A DNA stretch of 64,000 nt from Flavobacterium microcysteis (GCF_006385255.1 NZ_VFJE01000051.1:62001-126000); one strand, 5' to 3'. Positions 44,379-52,844 are shown, counted from the first letter of the stretch. Numbers and translations: made by a program. The notes: generated from the letters alone by a model not told the origin.

Positions 44379-46199
44379 TTATTCGATAACCATTTCTTTT
44401 AATTTCTTCCTGTAGGTTTCAAGCACATGAACCTTAGAGATAAACCCGAAATACTTGCCGTTTTTGGTAACGGGAAGCTGTTCCAGATGGGCATTTTCAA
44501 ATTTTTCCATAACTACTTCCATTCCGTCTTCATAAGAAATCACGTCCAAAGGCGGTTTCATGACTTCAGGAATGGTTGTGTATTTTAATCGGAAAGCATT
44601 GAATACAATAGGTTTAAGGTCTTCAAAGTCAATGATTCCAATCAATTCATTTTTGGTGTTAACAACCGGGAAAACTTCCTGTCTGGAATTGGTAAGGTAT
44701 TCGACCAGACTATCGAGTTTGTCTTCCCGTCTAACGGTCTTGTATTCTGAATTGATATGGCTTAAGATATCAATATTAGAAAGAATGTTTTTGTCTTTGT
44801 CGCTGGTAAACACATCGCCTTTATCTGCCAGATGCTTGACATCCATAGAATGCGTTTCAAATCGTTTGGAAACGGCAAAGCTTATAGACGATACAATCAT
44901 CAGAGGTACCATCAAATTATAACCTCCTGTGATTTCGCCAATAAGGAAGATGGCTGTTAATGGTGCGTGAAACAATCCGCTCAATATTCCCGCCATTCCT
45001 ACAATGGTGAAGTTTCCAACCGGAAGTTCTTTTCCAACGCCTAATATGTTGAAGAATTTGGCAACAAAAAATCCCAGATAAGAACCCACAAAAAGGGAAG
45101 GAGCAAAGTTACCTCCGTTACCGCCACTGCCTAGCGTGAGTCCTGTGGCGTACACTTTCAATAACATCGTAATTCCTACAAACAACAGTAAAATCCATTC
45201 GTTGCTCTTATATTCGTCGAGTAAGGTGTTTTCTAAAAGCATCTGGGGATTTGCATTAGATAACGTTTTGATGCTTTCATAACCTTCACCAAAAAGTGTT
45301 GGAAAGAAGAAAATAAGCACGGCCAATATAGAAGCACCAAACAACGCCTTTTTATAAGCTCCGTTTTTAAATTTCTTAAAAAAGCCTTCTATTTTTTGAA
45401 ACTTTCTGGCATGATAGACAGAAACCAATCCGGCCAAAATTCCTAGAAGGACATAAAAAGGAATATTGTGATAGTCAAACGTTTGTTGCTGTTTGAAGGA
45501 CAAAAGCACGTCTTCGTTTAAAACGATTGTTGAAATCAAGGCTCCTGTCGCAGCAGAAATCATAATCGGAATAAAAGCGGTAATAGCAACATCGGTCAAT
45601 ACGACTTCAATAGCAAATAATACTCCGGCAATAGGAGCATTAAAGGCCGCTGCAATACCCGAAGCCACACCACAGGCGAGCAATAGTATCCTGTCTTTTT
45701 GAGAGAGTCGGTATTTTTGGGCAAAGTTAGAACCAAAAGCAGCTCCGGTAATCGTAATAGGTGACTCTAATCCTGCTGATCCACCTAAACCTACAGTTAA
45801 GGAACTGGTGATTATCTGTGCATACATCTGCTTTTTTGGTAATATGCCTCCTTTTTTTGCAACAGCATACAATATTCTGGAACTTCCCTTTTCTAAACTT
45901 CCATCCAATACATTTTTGACAACAAAAACCGTCAGCAGGATTCCTATGATGGGAAGTATACTGTTGATATAAGGCAGCTTTAAATATCCATTGACATAGG
46001 TAGCAAACACAAAAACGGAGTGTGCAAAACCTTTCAGCACAATTACGGCAAAAGCACACGAAATCCCTACGACAACGCAGGATAAATAAATAAAATGCCT
46101 TTCAGAAAGAAAATTCTTGAACAAAAAAAACAAGGTTTCAATTTGTCGGAAGATATTTCTGAAAAATACTTTTATTTTAGGTGCTTTTTTGGCTGACAT
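44379..46199 (-). CDS. ClC-family chloride channel/antiporter with CBS domains
   Basis: A 606-residue membrane protein with the ClC core (about residues 30-440): GLGGSAGLESPITITG carries the gating glutamate in GLESP, GNGGNFAPSLF carries the anion-binding segment, and several long helices surround them. A cytoplasmic C-terminal CBS pair (about 465-600, with VFPVVNTKNELIGIIDFEDL and LPVTKNGKYFGFISKV) completes it. The presence of glutamate at the gate fits a channel or H+/Cl- antiporter; the mode cannot be told. Monocistronic. Confidence 0.92.
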   Translation of the reverse strand: MSAKKAPKIKVFFRNIFRQIETLFFLFKNFLSERHFIYLSCVVVGISCAFAVIVLKGFAHSVFVFATYVNGYLKLPYINSILPIIGILLTVFVVKNVLDGSLEKGSSRILYAVAKKGGILPKKQMYAQIITSSLTVGLGGSAGLESPITITGAAFGSNFAQKYRLSQKDRILLLACGVASGIAAAFNAPIAGVLFAIEVVLTDVAITAFIPIMISAATGALISTIVLNEDVLLSFKQQQTFDYHNIPFYVLLGILAGLVSVYHARKFQKIEGFFKKFKNGAYKKALFGASILAVLIFFFPTLFGEGYESIKTLSNANPQMLLENTLLDEYKSNEWILLLFVGITMLLKVYATGLTLGSGGNGGNFAPSLFVGSYLGFFVAKFFNILGVGKELPVGNFTIVGMAGILSGLFHAPLTAIFLIGEITGGYNLMVPLMIVSSISFAVSKRFETHSMDVKHLADKGDVFTSDKDKNILSNIDILSHINSEYKTVRREDKLDSLVEYLTNSRQEVFPVVNTKNELIGIIDFEDLKPIVFNAFRLKYTTIPEVMKPPLDVISYEDGMEVVMEKFENAHLEQLPVTKNGKYFGFISKVHVLETYRKKLKEMVIE

Positions 46200-46272
46200 T
46201 TTTTCTTTTGGAAAAATTACGATTAAGAATCGCTAAAATAAGCCTTTTGTTAAAATCTTACTGATAAAACTA

Positions 46273-46857
46273 CTATAAAGTTTTAATTTTTTCAGCTACA
46301 AACTCCCTTAGCTCTTTAAAAAACAAGGTGAATTCCTGTTCGAATTGGATATAGTATTCTTCTAATTCTTTTACAGATTCGCCCATTTTAGAAGTGCCTT
46401 TGGTACGGCGGTCCATTTGCGATAAAATAGTTCCAATTCCATCAACAAACTGGTAGTTCCAAAGCCAGTTGCCTCGTTCCATGTGTGGCAGCATATTTTG
46501 GACTTTAGGGGTGAGGACATCAAAATTGTCTTCTAAGGACTGATAAAAATTTCGCACAAAAACATCTAGTTTTTCATCCGAATAGACGTGCCAGTTTTTG
46601 GCTAAAAAATGGTCGTAAAAAACATCGATAATTACTCCGGAATAATGGCCATAGCGCTCATGAAGCCTATGTTTGCTGATTCGAAAAACGGAATGTGCAT
46701 CCGTAAACGTATCGATGGCACGATGCAGGATAATTCCTTTTCGGATATCGTCAGGGAAATGTTCGTAATCTTTTCCACGCACGCCGTCAGCCATGAAACC
46801 ACCTATTTTCATGAAGTCGTTATTGCCTGAAAGATAAATATGGGCTAGAAAATTCAT
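46273..46857 (-). CDS. Acyl-carrier-protein phosphodiesterase (AcpH-like)
   Basis: A 194-residue protein of the AcpH family, which removes the 4'-phosphopantetheine of ACP. Typical is the N-terminal MNFLAHIYLSGN followed by MADGVRGKDYEHFPDDIRKGIILHRAIDTFTDAH (residues 22-55), where the HD-like metal-binding residues lie, and DVFYDHFLAKNW (about 82-93). Length matches. It is divergent from glmM. The E. coli enzyme may also work as a general phosphodiesterase, so the true substrate is open. Confidence 0.85.
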   Translation of the reverse strand: MNFLAHIYLSGNNDFMKIGGFMADGVRGKDYEHFPDDIRKGIILHRAIDTFTDAHSVFRISKHRLHERYGHYSGVIIDVFYDHFLAKNWHVYSDEKLDVFVRNFYQSLEDNFDVLTPKVQNMLPHMERGNWLWNYQFVDGIGTILSQMDRRTKGTSKMGESVKELEEYYIQFEQEFTLFFKELREFVAEKIKTL

Positions 46858-46899
46858 TCGCCTAATTTATGAATTTTATATTACTTAAAGTGCAATTCA

Positions 46900-46907
46900 T
46901 ATATTTG
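46900..46907 (+). promoter_or_regulatory. Candidate -7 promoter box TATATTTG for glmM
   Basis: TATATTTG matches TAnnTTTG, 40 bases before the glmM start. No perfect -33 element. Confidence 0.45.
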
Positions 46908-46947
46908 CTAACAATTTAAATTTTAAACAAAATATCAAACCTAAAAT

Positions 46948-48336
46948 ATGACATTAATCAAATCAATATCAGGAATCCGAGGCACTATCGGAGGTAAAGT
47001 AGGAGATAACCTGACTCCGGTTGACGCTGTAAAATTTGCATCGGCTTATGGAACCTGGTTGAAAAACTACTCTAAGAAAGAAAAACTGACTGTAGTAATT
47101 GGCCGTGATGCCAGAATTTCAGGGCCTATGATTCATAATCTGGTAGTGAATACACTTATCGGATTGGGAATTGATGTTATTGATTTGGGATTATCGACAA
47201 CACCAACTGTTGAGGTTGCCGTTCCGTTGGAAAAAGCAGATGGCGGAATTATCTTGACAGCCAGCCATAACCCGAAACAATGGAATGCCTTGAAATTACT
47301 AAATGAAAAAGGAGAATTCCTTAGCGGTGCCGAAGGAGCTAAAATTTTAGATATTGCCGAAAGAGAAGCCTTTGATTTTTCTGATGTGGACAGCTTAGGA
47401 GAAATCACTCCTAATGACGCTTATATGGATATTCATATCGATGAAGTGTTGGAACTTCCTTTGGTAGATGTTGAAGCCGTGAAACAAGCCAAATTCAAGG
47501 TTGTGGTTGATGGCGTGAATTCTTCAGGAGGAATAATTGTTCCTAAATTACTAGAATTGATGGGAGTTGAGGTTGTAAAATTGTATTGCGAGCCAAACGG
47601 ACATTTTCCGCATAATCCGGAACCTTTAAAGGAGCATTTGACCGATATTTCCGAACTAGTTGTAAGCGAAAAAGCAGATTTTGGAATTGTAGTTGACCCG
47701 GATGTAGACCGTTTGGCCTTTATTTCTGAAGATGGCGAAATGTTTGGAGAAGAATATACCTTGGTTGCTGTAGCTGATTATGTACTAAGCAAGACGCCAG
47801 GAAATACAGTATCCAATATGTCTTCTTCCCGTGCTTTGAGCGATGTGACCAACAATCACGGTGGAAATTATGAAGCAAGTGCTGTTGGTGAAGTCAATGT
47901 AGTAGAACTGATGAAGAAGAATAATGCCGTGATTGGAGGAGAAGGAAATGGAGGTATTATTTATCCTGAGTTGCATTATGGTCGTGATTCTATCGTAGGA
48001 ATCGCTTTGTTTTTGACGCATTTGGCCAATAAAAAGATGAAAGTTTCTGAATTGAGAGCTTCTTATCCGGAATATTTCATGAGCAAGAACAAAATTGAAT
48101 TGACACCTCAGATTGATGTTGATGCTATTTTGACGGCTATGACAGATAAGTATAAATCGGAGAATATTTCAACGGTAGACGGAGTAAAAATAGACTTTCC
48201 TCAAAACTGGGTGCATTTAAGAAAATCAAACACAGAACCAATTATCAGGATTTATACCGAAGCAAAAAGCCAGGCAGAAGCCGATGCTTTAGCTTTGAGA
48301 ATTATAGATGAAATTAAAATAATAGCAGGAATATAA
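46948..48336 (+). CDS. glmM: GlmM-type phosphoglucosamine/phosphosugar mutase
   Basis: A 462-residue alpha-D-phosphohexomutase that converts glucosamine-6-P to glucosamine-1-P for cell-wall precursor synthesis. The catalytic serine is in LTASHNPKQWNALK (about residues 97-109), the Mg site DPDVDRLAF (about 249-257) and the sugar-binding GGEGNGGII (about 330-338); C-terminal phosphate-binding RKSNTEPIIRIYTE is also present. Whether it acts on glucosamine or on glucose/mannose phosphates cannot be settled by motif alone, but the gene order and length favour GlmM. Confidence 0.92.
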   Translation: MTLIKSISGIRGTIGGKVGDNLTPVDAVKFASAYGTWLKNYSKKEKLTVVIGRDARISGPMIHNLVVNTLIGLGIDVIDLGLSTTPTVEVAVPLEKADGGIILTASHNPKQWNALKLLNEKGEFLSGAEGAKILDIAEREAFDFSDVDSLGEITPNDAYMDIHIDEVLELPLVDVEAVKQAKFKVVVDGVNSSGGIIVPKLLELMGVEVVKLYCEPNGHFPHNPEPLKEHLTDISELVVSEKADFGIVVDPDVDRLAFISEDGEMFGEEYTLVAVADYVLSKTPGNTVSNMSSSRALSDVTNNHGGNYEASAVGEVNVVELMKKNNAVIGGEGNGGIIYPELHYGRDSIVGIALFLTHLANKKMKVSELRASYPEYFMSKNKIELTPQIDVDAILTAMTDKYKSENISTVDGVKIDFPQNWVHLRKSNTEPIIRIYTEAKSQAEADALALRIIDEIKIIAGI

Positions 48337-48339
48337 GTA

Positions 48340-48744
48340 ATGGAAGAGCAACATCAGGGAAATTATGGGGCTGAATCGCATAGGTCGGAACCAAATAGAC
48401 CAGAATCATATAGGCCGGAACCACCCAGACCAGAGCCGCTTAGGCAAGAACAATACAGGCAACTCTATTACAGAAAACAACTTCCTAATGCAGTAACTGT
48501 ACTCATTTTAGGAATCATGTCAATAGTAGCAGCATTTTGCTACGGTTTTTTTGGAGTTGTGTTGGGAATTATTGCACTCGTTATTTCTAAAAATGATATG
48601 CGATTGCACCGTGAAAATCCAGGTGAATATGACGGTTATCCGAATTTAAGTGCCGGAAGGGTTTGTGCTATTATCGGATTGTCGCTAGGCTCTTTATTCC
48701 TTATATTTTTAGCTTTTGTTTTTGTTTTGGCAGCTATTACCTAA
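48340..48744 (+). CDS. DUF4190-like/CCC small membrane protein with Arg-Pro-rich N-terminus
   Basis: A 134-residue protein. Residues 1-50 are polar and repeat the pattern RPEP/RPES, and two membrane helices follow (about residues 54-82 and 105-132), with a cytoplasmic or periplasmic loop between. This is the organisation of Bacteroidota CCC-type DUF4190 proteins, whose function is unknown. It starts three bases after the glmM stop, so it is probably co-transcribed with glmM. Confidence 0.7.
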   Translation: MEEQHQGNYGAESHRSEPNRPESYRPEPPRPEPLRQEQYRQLYYRKQLPNAVTVLILGIMSIVAAFCYGFFGVVLGIIALVISKNDMRLHRENPGEYDGYPNLSAGRVCAIIGLSLGSLFLIFLAFVFVLAAIT

Positions 48745-48778
48745 TTTAGGAAGTTGATTAAATTAATACCTTTTTATC

Positions 48779-49429
48779 ATGAAAAAGAGAATCTTGTTAT
48801 ATGTGTTTTTGTTTCTGGCGATTGGCGTTTCGGCTCAGAACTTTACAAAGTCGGAAAAAGACCTGATCCAGTCCGGAGATACAAAAGCAATGCTCAAGGT
48901 AATCCAGATTACGGAGGAAAAGGAATTAAAAATACTCAAATCGGTTTCTGCCGATATTGACCCTAAAGACAAGCTACTTCCGTTATTGGCAGAAAGAATG
49001 TACCTGGCAATGCGTGATCCTGCCAATCCGGGAATAGGAATTGCGGCACCACAGGTAGGAATTAATAGAAATGTCATCTGGGTACAGCGTTTTGATAAGG
49101 AAGGTGAGCCTTTTGAACTGTATCTAAATCCAAAAATTGTATGGAGTTCAGCCTTGCTTCGTAAAGGAATGGAAGGCTGTCTATCCATTCCGGATATCAG
49201 CGGTAATGTCTTAAGAAATTATACGATAAAATTAGCCTACCAAGACAAAAACGGAAAGCAGCAAGAAGAAATCATTGAGGGTTTTACGGCAGTAATCTTC
49301 CAGCATGAAACCGACCATCTTAAAGGTATACTTTTTACGGACAGAATGAAAGAACAGGAAAAACTTGAAGTTTCTCCTGTTAGCAATGAAATCAACCTGT
49401 TTATAGAAAAACGCCTTAAGAGGCAGTAG
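48779..49429 (+). CDS. def: Peptide deformylase with an N-terminal signal peptide
   Basis: A 216-residue protein whose residues 70-190 form a peptide deformylase: GIGIAAPQVG (85-94), EGCLS with Cys134, and QHETDH with His176, Glu177 and His180 for the metal. It begins, unusually, with a signal peptide (MKKRILLYVFLFLAIGVSAQ) and a short helical pre-region (20-60). Deformylases normally act in the cytoplasm on nascent N-terminal formyl-Met; an exported version suggests a different substrate. All metal residues are kept. Its last 14 bases overlap the convergent fabF-type gene. Confidence 0.85.
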   Translation: MKKRILLYVFLFLAIGVSAQNFTKSEKDLIQSGDTKAMLKVIQITEEKELKILKSVSADIDPKDKLLPLLAERMYLAMRDPANPGIGIAAPQVGINRNVIWVQRFDKEGEPFELYLNPKIVWSSALLRKGMEGCLSIPDISGNVLRNYTIKLAYQDKNGKQQEEIIEGFTAVIFQHETDHLKGILFTDRMKEQEKLEVSPVSNEINLFIEKRLKRQ

Positions 49430-50678
49430 CTCCATCCGTATATTTTTTGAAAACGGTACTGGCTGTATGGCCTCCAAAACCAAACGTATTGTTTAGGGCG
49501 TAATTCATTTTTTTGCGTACAGAATTACCCAAAACAATATTCAGTCCTGCCATGGCTTCATCAATGTCTGTTGTATTAATAGTAGGAGGAATGATATCAT
49601 TTTTTAAGGCTAAAACCGTGATGATACTTTCAACGGCTCCGGCGGCTCCTAACAAGTGTCCGGTCATTGATTTGGTTGCGCTAATAGCTACTTCATGACT
49701 CCCAAAAACTTCACGAATTGCATTCAACTCACTACTATCGCCTTGCGGTGTTGAGGTCGCATGAGCATTGACATAATCTACATCTTTTGCAGTTATACCG
49801 GCTTCATCCAAGGCTTTTTGCATACCAAGGGCAGCTCCAAATCCATTTTCGGGAGTTCCTGTCAGATGGTAGGCATCGGCTGCCATACCGCCACCCACCA
49901 TTTCGGCATAGATTGTGGCACCTCTGGCTATTGCATAATCCCAATCTTCAAGAATCAACGCTCCGGCACCTTCACCAATAACAAAACCATCCCGATTCTG
50001 ATCAAAAGGGCGTGATGCTTTTTGAGGCTTGTCATTTCTTTTTGATAATGCCTGGGATGCATTAAAACCACCAACAGAAGCTGCTGTGATTGCCGCTTCA
50101 GATCCACCAGCAATCATGATTTTTGCCTTGCCTAAACGGATGGTGTCAAAAGCATTAATCAGTGCCGTATTACTGGAAGCACAAGCCGAAACGGTGGCAT
50201 AATTTGGGCCGTGTAGTTTGTGTCGGATTGAAATCACGCCTGCTGCAATATCTACAATCATTTTTGGGATAAAGAACGGATTGAAATGAGGCGTGCCGTC
50301 GCCTGTAAAGAATTCTTTTAACTGTTCTTCAAAAGTCGAAATACCTCCGTTTCCGGAGGCCCAAATAACACCAACATCAGAGCGTTCTTTTTGGGACATG
50401 GAAGCAAAGTCCAATCCAGAATCTTTAATGGCCTGATCAGAAGCTGCTACGGCATATTGCGTAAACAGGTCATATTTTCTGCTTTCTTTCCGATCCATAT
50501 AGTCTTCAGGGTTGAAATTTTTTACTTCGCATCCAAATTGGGTTTTGAATTTTGAAGTATCAAATTTGGTCAGCAATCCTGCTCCGCTTTTTCCTGCAAT
50601 GATATTGTTCCAGAATTCATCGACAGAATTTCCTAATGGTGTTATGGCTCCTAAGCCTGTTATTGCTACTCGTTTCAT
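49416..50678 (-). CDS. fabF: Beta-ketoacyl-ACP synthase II (FabF-type)
   Basis: A 420-residue thiolase-fold condensing enzyme with the complete Cys-His-His triad: VSACASSNTALI (Cys near 167), NAHATSTPQGD (His near 306) and KSMTGHLLGAAGA (His near 343), plus the C-terminal NNTFGFGGHTAS loop. This is the KAS II elongation enzyme of fatty-acid synthesis. Its ATG overlaps the stop of the thioesterase gene upstream by four bases, so they form one unit. As Bacteroidota often have more than one FabF, this copy may serve a special lipid. Confidence 0.92.
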   Translation of the reverse strand: MKRVAITGLGAITPLGNSVDEFWNNIIAGKSGAGLLTKFDTSKFKTQFGCEVKNFNPEDYMDRKESRKYDLFTQYAVAASDQAIKDSGLDFASMSQKERSDVGVIWASGNGGISTFEEQLKEFFTGDGTPHFNPFFIPKMIVDIAAGVISIRHKLHGPNYATVSACASSNTALINAFDTIRLGKAKIMIAGGSEAAITAASVGGFNASQALSKRNDKPQKASRPFDQNRDGFVIGEGAGALILEDWDYAIARGATIYAEMVGGGMAADAYHLTGTPENGFGAALGMQKALDEAGITAKDVDYVNAHATSTPQGDSSELNAIREVFGSHEVAISATKSMTGHLLGAAGAVESIITVLALKNDIIPPTINTTDIDEAMAGLNIVLGNSVRKKMNYALNNTFGFGGHTASTVFKKYTDGATAS

Positions 50679-51109
50679 TTTATTTCTGTTTTTAGCAGGT
50701 TGGTATAGCCTTTTGCCAGCAATTTTGTCCTATCGTTGTTCCAGATTTCGCACTGGGCATTGACAATGGTTTTTCCTTTTTTGTTGATGGCAGTTGTGGC
50801 AATAATGATATCGTTTTCTTTGGCCGAAGCAAAATAATCGATCACATTGTTGATTGTGACATAAAAATGAGGTTCGCCATAAGAAATTAGCGTGGCACCT
50901 ATGGCATCATCAATAATAGCACCTATGACGCCACCATGCATTGTTCCAAAAGGATTGGTCATTTCTTTCCTGACTGTATATTCAAAAGAAAGGCTACCTT
51001 CAGTAACAGCAAGCATTTTTGGTTTTAGCCAATTCATGAATGGAGAAGGAGATTGCGTTACTTCTTTGCCAATATGCTGTTCTAAAAAAATAAAAGCGTC
51101 GTTATTCAT
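50675..51109 (-). CDS. Hotdog-fold thioesterase (PaaI/DUF4442-like)
   Basis: A 144-residue hotdog-fold protein. The stretch TNPFGTMHGGVIGAIIDDAIGATLISYG (about residues 51-78), with the HGG helix start, matches PaaI-type acyl-CoA thioesterases. It probably hydrolyses an acyl-CoA or acyl-ACP. Overlaps the fabF-type gene by four bases, and the SDR gene lies 10 bases upstream of it, so SDR, thioesterase and synthase may be one operon. Confidence 0.82.
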   Translation of the reverse strand: MNNDAFIFLEQHIGKEVTQSPSPFMNWLKPKMLAVTEGSLSFEYTVRKEMTNPFGTMHGGVIGAIIDDAIGATLISYGEPHFYVTINNVIDYFASAKENDIIIATTAINKKGKTIVNAQCEIWNNDRTKLLAKGYTNLLKTEIK

Positions 51110-51119
51110 CGTTTTCTGT

Positions 51120-51869
51120 TTAAGATTGAGAATTCATCGTCAGTAAGGCATCCTTTGGAGATGAGAGCGATAGTTCATAGATATAGGATGTCTGTCCAAC
51201 ATGAATTTCGTATTGGTTTTCTTCAAATGCACGCAATAAATCCTGTGCTACTATTTCCGGGCTGATTCCGTTTTCACCGCCTATTTCTTTTGAAAAATCA
51301 GTATTTACCAAAGGCGGCATTATTTCATAGACTTGTGTCGCATAAGTGCTTCTGTCCAAAGCAATTCGCAAAGATTGGGTATAAGAATGCAACGCAGCTT
51401 TGCTGGCAGAATACGTAATCAGGGTTTTACTTGGAACCAATGCTACGATAGAAGATACGTTTACGATTGCGGATTCCTTTTGTGAGTTCAGTACCGGCAG
51501 CAATTTTTCCGTAAGTCGTACGATAGAAAGATAATTGGTATTGATTTCATCTGAGGCTTTTGCAAAGGCGTCGGTATTTAATTCCAAAACATCGTAATAT
51601 GAAGCATTTCCGGCATTATTGATTAGTACATTCAGATTAGGATATTCCTTTGCGATTATTTGTGCCAGCCTGTCTATATCTTCTTCTTTAGTAATATCCG
51701 CAGCTATAGCTGTAGTATTTTTTAGTGAAGCCGCAGCCTTGTTAAGCTTTTCTTCATTTCTTCCTGTAATAATGACTTGATTGTCATTTTGGGAGAATAT
51801 TTTGGCGAATTCATATCCAATACCGGAACCGCCGCCTGTAATTAAGATTGTGTTTTTGCTCGTTTTCAT
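51120..51869 (-). CDS. SDR-family oxidoreductase, DltE-like
   Basis: A 249-residue short-chain dehydrogenase. TGGGSGIGYEFAK at residues 11-23, NNAGN at about 88-92, catalytic Ser in NVSSIVA and Tyr/Lys in YSASKAALHSYTQ (about 154-166). It is close in size and motifs to the SDR at 22698. An operator (51884-51897) lies between it and the TetR gene, so it is very likely repressed by that regulator. Confidence 0.9.
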   Translation of the reverse strand: MKTSKNTILITGGGSGIGYEFAKIFSQNDNQVIITGRNEEKLNKAAASLKNTTAIAADITKEEDIDRLAQIIAKEYPNLNVLINNAGNASYYDVLELNTDAFAKASDEINTNYLSIVRLTEKLLPVLNSQKESAIVNVSSIVALVPSKTLITYSASKAALHSYTQSLRIALDRSTYATQVYEIMPPLVNTDFSKEIGGENGISPEIVAQDLLRAFEENQYEIHVGQTSYIYELSLSSPKDALLTMNSQS

Positions 51870-51883
51870 GTTGTAAATTATTT

Positions 51884-51897
51884 ATACCAATCGGTAT
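51884..51897. promoter_or_regulatory. TetR-type operator, copy 1
   Basis: ATACCAATCGGTAT, a palindrome with 5-base arms (ATACC...GGTAT), extended to 16 bases at 51883-51898. It is the exact reverse complement of the site at 52532 and lies just before the SDR start. Confidence 0.75.
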
Positions 51898-51915
51898 ATT
51901 TTTGATTAAAAAAAA

Positions 51916-52500
51916 TTAGAATTCGTTTATGATGTTTCGCAAGGAAAGCATCAGTGTATTAAGGTAATTTATTTTTCCGGTAAGCTTTGCAATCATTACG
52001 GTACCTTCTATGATAGATAACATCAATAAGGCCGCTTCTTCGGGATTGGTTTCGGGCTTAAATTCTTTGTTGTCAATTCCATTCTGGATAATATGCGCCA
52101 GGCTGTCTTTCCATGTCAAAAATCCTTTTTTGGCTGCTTCTTTCAGTTGTGGGTGGGTGTCGTCTGCTTCAATTGCCGTATTCATAATCGGGCAGCCGCC
52201 AAGAATAAAATGTCGGGTGAAAAATTGCTCGTATAATTCGGGAAAAGTAAGGAGCTTGTCTTTATAGGTTTTCTTTTTGCTGATTTCCAAAGCAAACAAG
52301 TCCTGCATTTTCTTTTTGTTGTGCTCAAAAACTTCCAAGGCAACTTCATCCTTGTTTTTGAAATTTCCATAGATACTCCCTTTGGTAAGACCAGTAGCTT
52401 CCGTAATATCATTCATAGAGGTGCCCGCATAACCTTTAACGTTAAAGATGGGTGCTGTTTTTTCTATGATGTAGGATCTGGTTTTTTCTGCCTTGCCCAT
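51916..52500 (-). CDS. TetR-family transcriptional repressor
   Basis: A 194-residue regulator with the TetR N-terminal HTH (about residues 9-55; MNDITEATGLTKGSIYGNFKNKDEV) and a helical C-terminal ligand/dimer domain (about 75-190) without a family I recognise. Two identical operator sites flank it, one 32 bases before its start and one before the downstream SDR, which indicates autorepression and control of the SDR-thioesterase-synthase genes. The inducer is unknown. Confidence 0.93.
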   Translation of the reverse strand: MGKAEKTRSYIIEKTAPIFNVKGYAGTSMNDITEATGLTKGSIYGNFKNKDEVALEVFEHNKKKMQDLFALEISKKKTYKDKLLTFPELYEQFFTRHFILGGCPIMNTAIEADDTHPQLKEAAKKGFLTWKDSLAHIIQNGIDNKEFKPETNPEEAALLMLSIIEGTVMIAKLTGKINYLNTLMLSLRNIINEF

Positions 52501-52531
52501 GATAGGATTAAATTTCGAAACAAAGGTAAAT

Positions 52532-52545
52532 ATACCGATTGGTAT
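52532..52545. promoter_or_regulatory. TetR-type operator, copy 2
   Basis: ATACCGATTGGTAT, 32 bases before the TetR start and the exact reverse complement of the site at 51884. The pair makes autoregulation very probable. Confidence 0.75.
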
Positions 52546-52608
52546 TATTTGTTAATTTTTGATTAAAGTTTTTATCGCCCTCGGAAAGTGCTTAGTAATC
52601 GGGCTTTT

Positions 52609-52667
52609 GCGTCTTTGCGACTTTGCGTGAAAATAGTTGCTCGCAAAGGCGCAGAGGCGCAAAGTTT
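52609..52667. repeat. Inverted pair of CGCAAAG-type repeats, copies 2 and 3
   Basis: GCGTCTTTGCGACTTTGCGTG (52609-52629) lies in inverted orientation to TCGCAAAGGCGCAGAGGCGCAAAGTTT (52641-52667). It is related to the repeat at 44323 and could form a hairpin. Function unknown. Confidence 0.65.
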
Positions 52668-52790
52668 ATTATGAGATCTTAAAGTGAGCCATTTACTTTT
52701 TGCTTAGTACAATCCACCTGAAATTAAGAATTGTTTGAATTTCGCAATTTTTGCTTTGCTCAGCGCAATAACCGCATTCCACTTTGACAA

Positions 52791-52798
52791 TAATTTTG
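52791..52798 (+). promoter_or_regulatory. Candidate -7 promoter box TAATTTTG
   Basis: TAATTTTG, then CC, matches TAnnTTTG 46 bases before the first tandem SDR gene. No -33 TTTG at the usual spacing. Confidence 0.4.
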
Positions 52799-52844
52799 CC
52801 TTATCAAATTCAAACAGAATCATTAATCTTTAAAAAACTAAATC

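Larger units (their letters stand above)
52501..52844. other. 344-base intergenic region with operator and repeats
   Basis: Between the divergent TetR and SDR genes. It holds the TetR operator at 52532, the inverted pair of CGCAAAG-type repeats at 52609-52667 and the candidate promoter at 52791. No gene or RNA is recognised in it. Confidence 0.6.

Noticed and set aside
41486-44922. Plus-strand open frames opposite uvrA and the ClC gene
   Set aside because: They are short, lack family motifs and are shadows of clearly conserved minus-strand genes.
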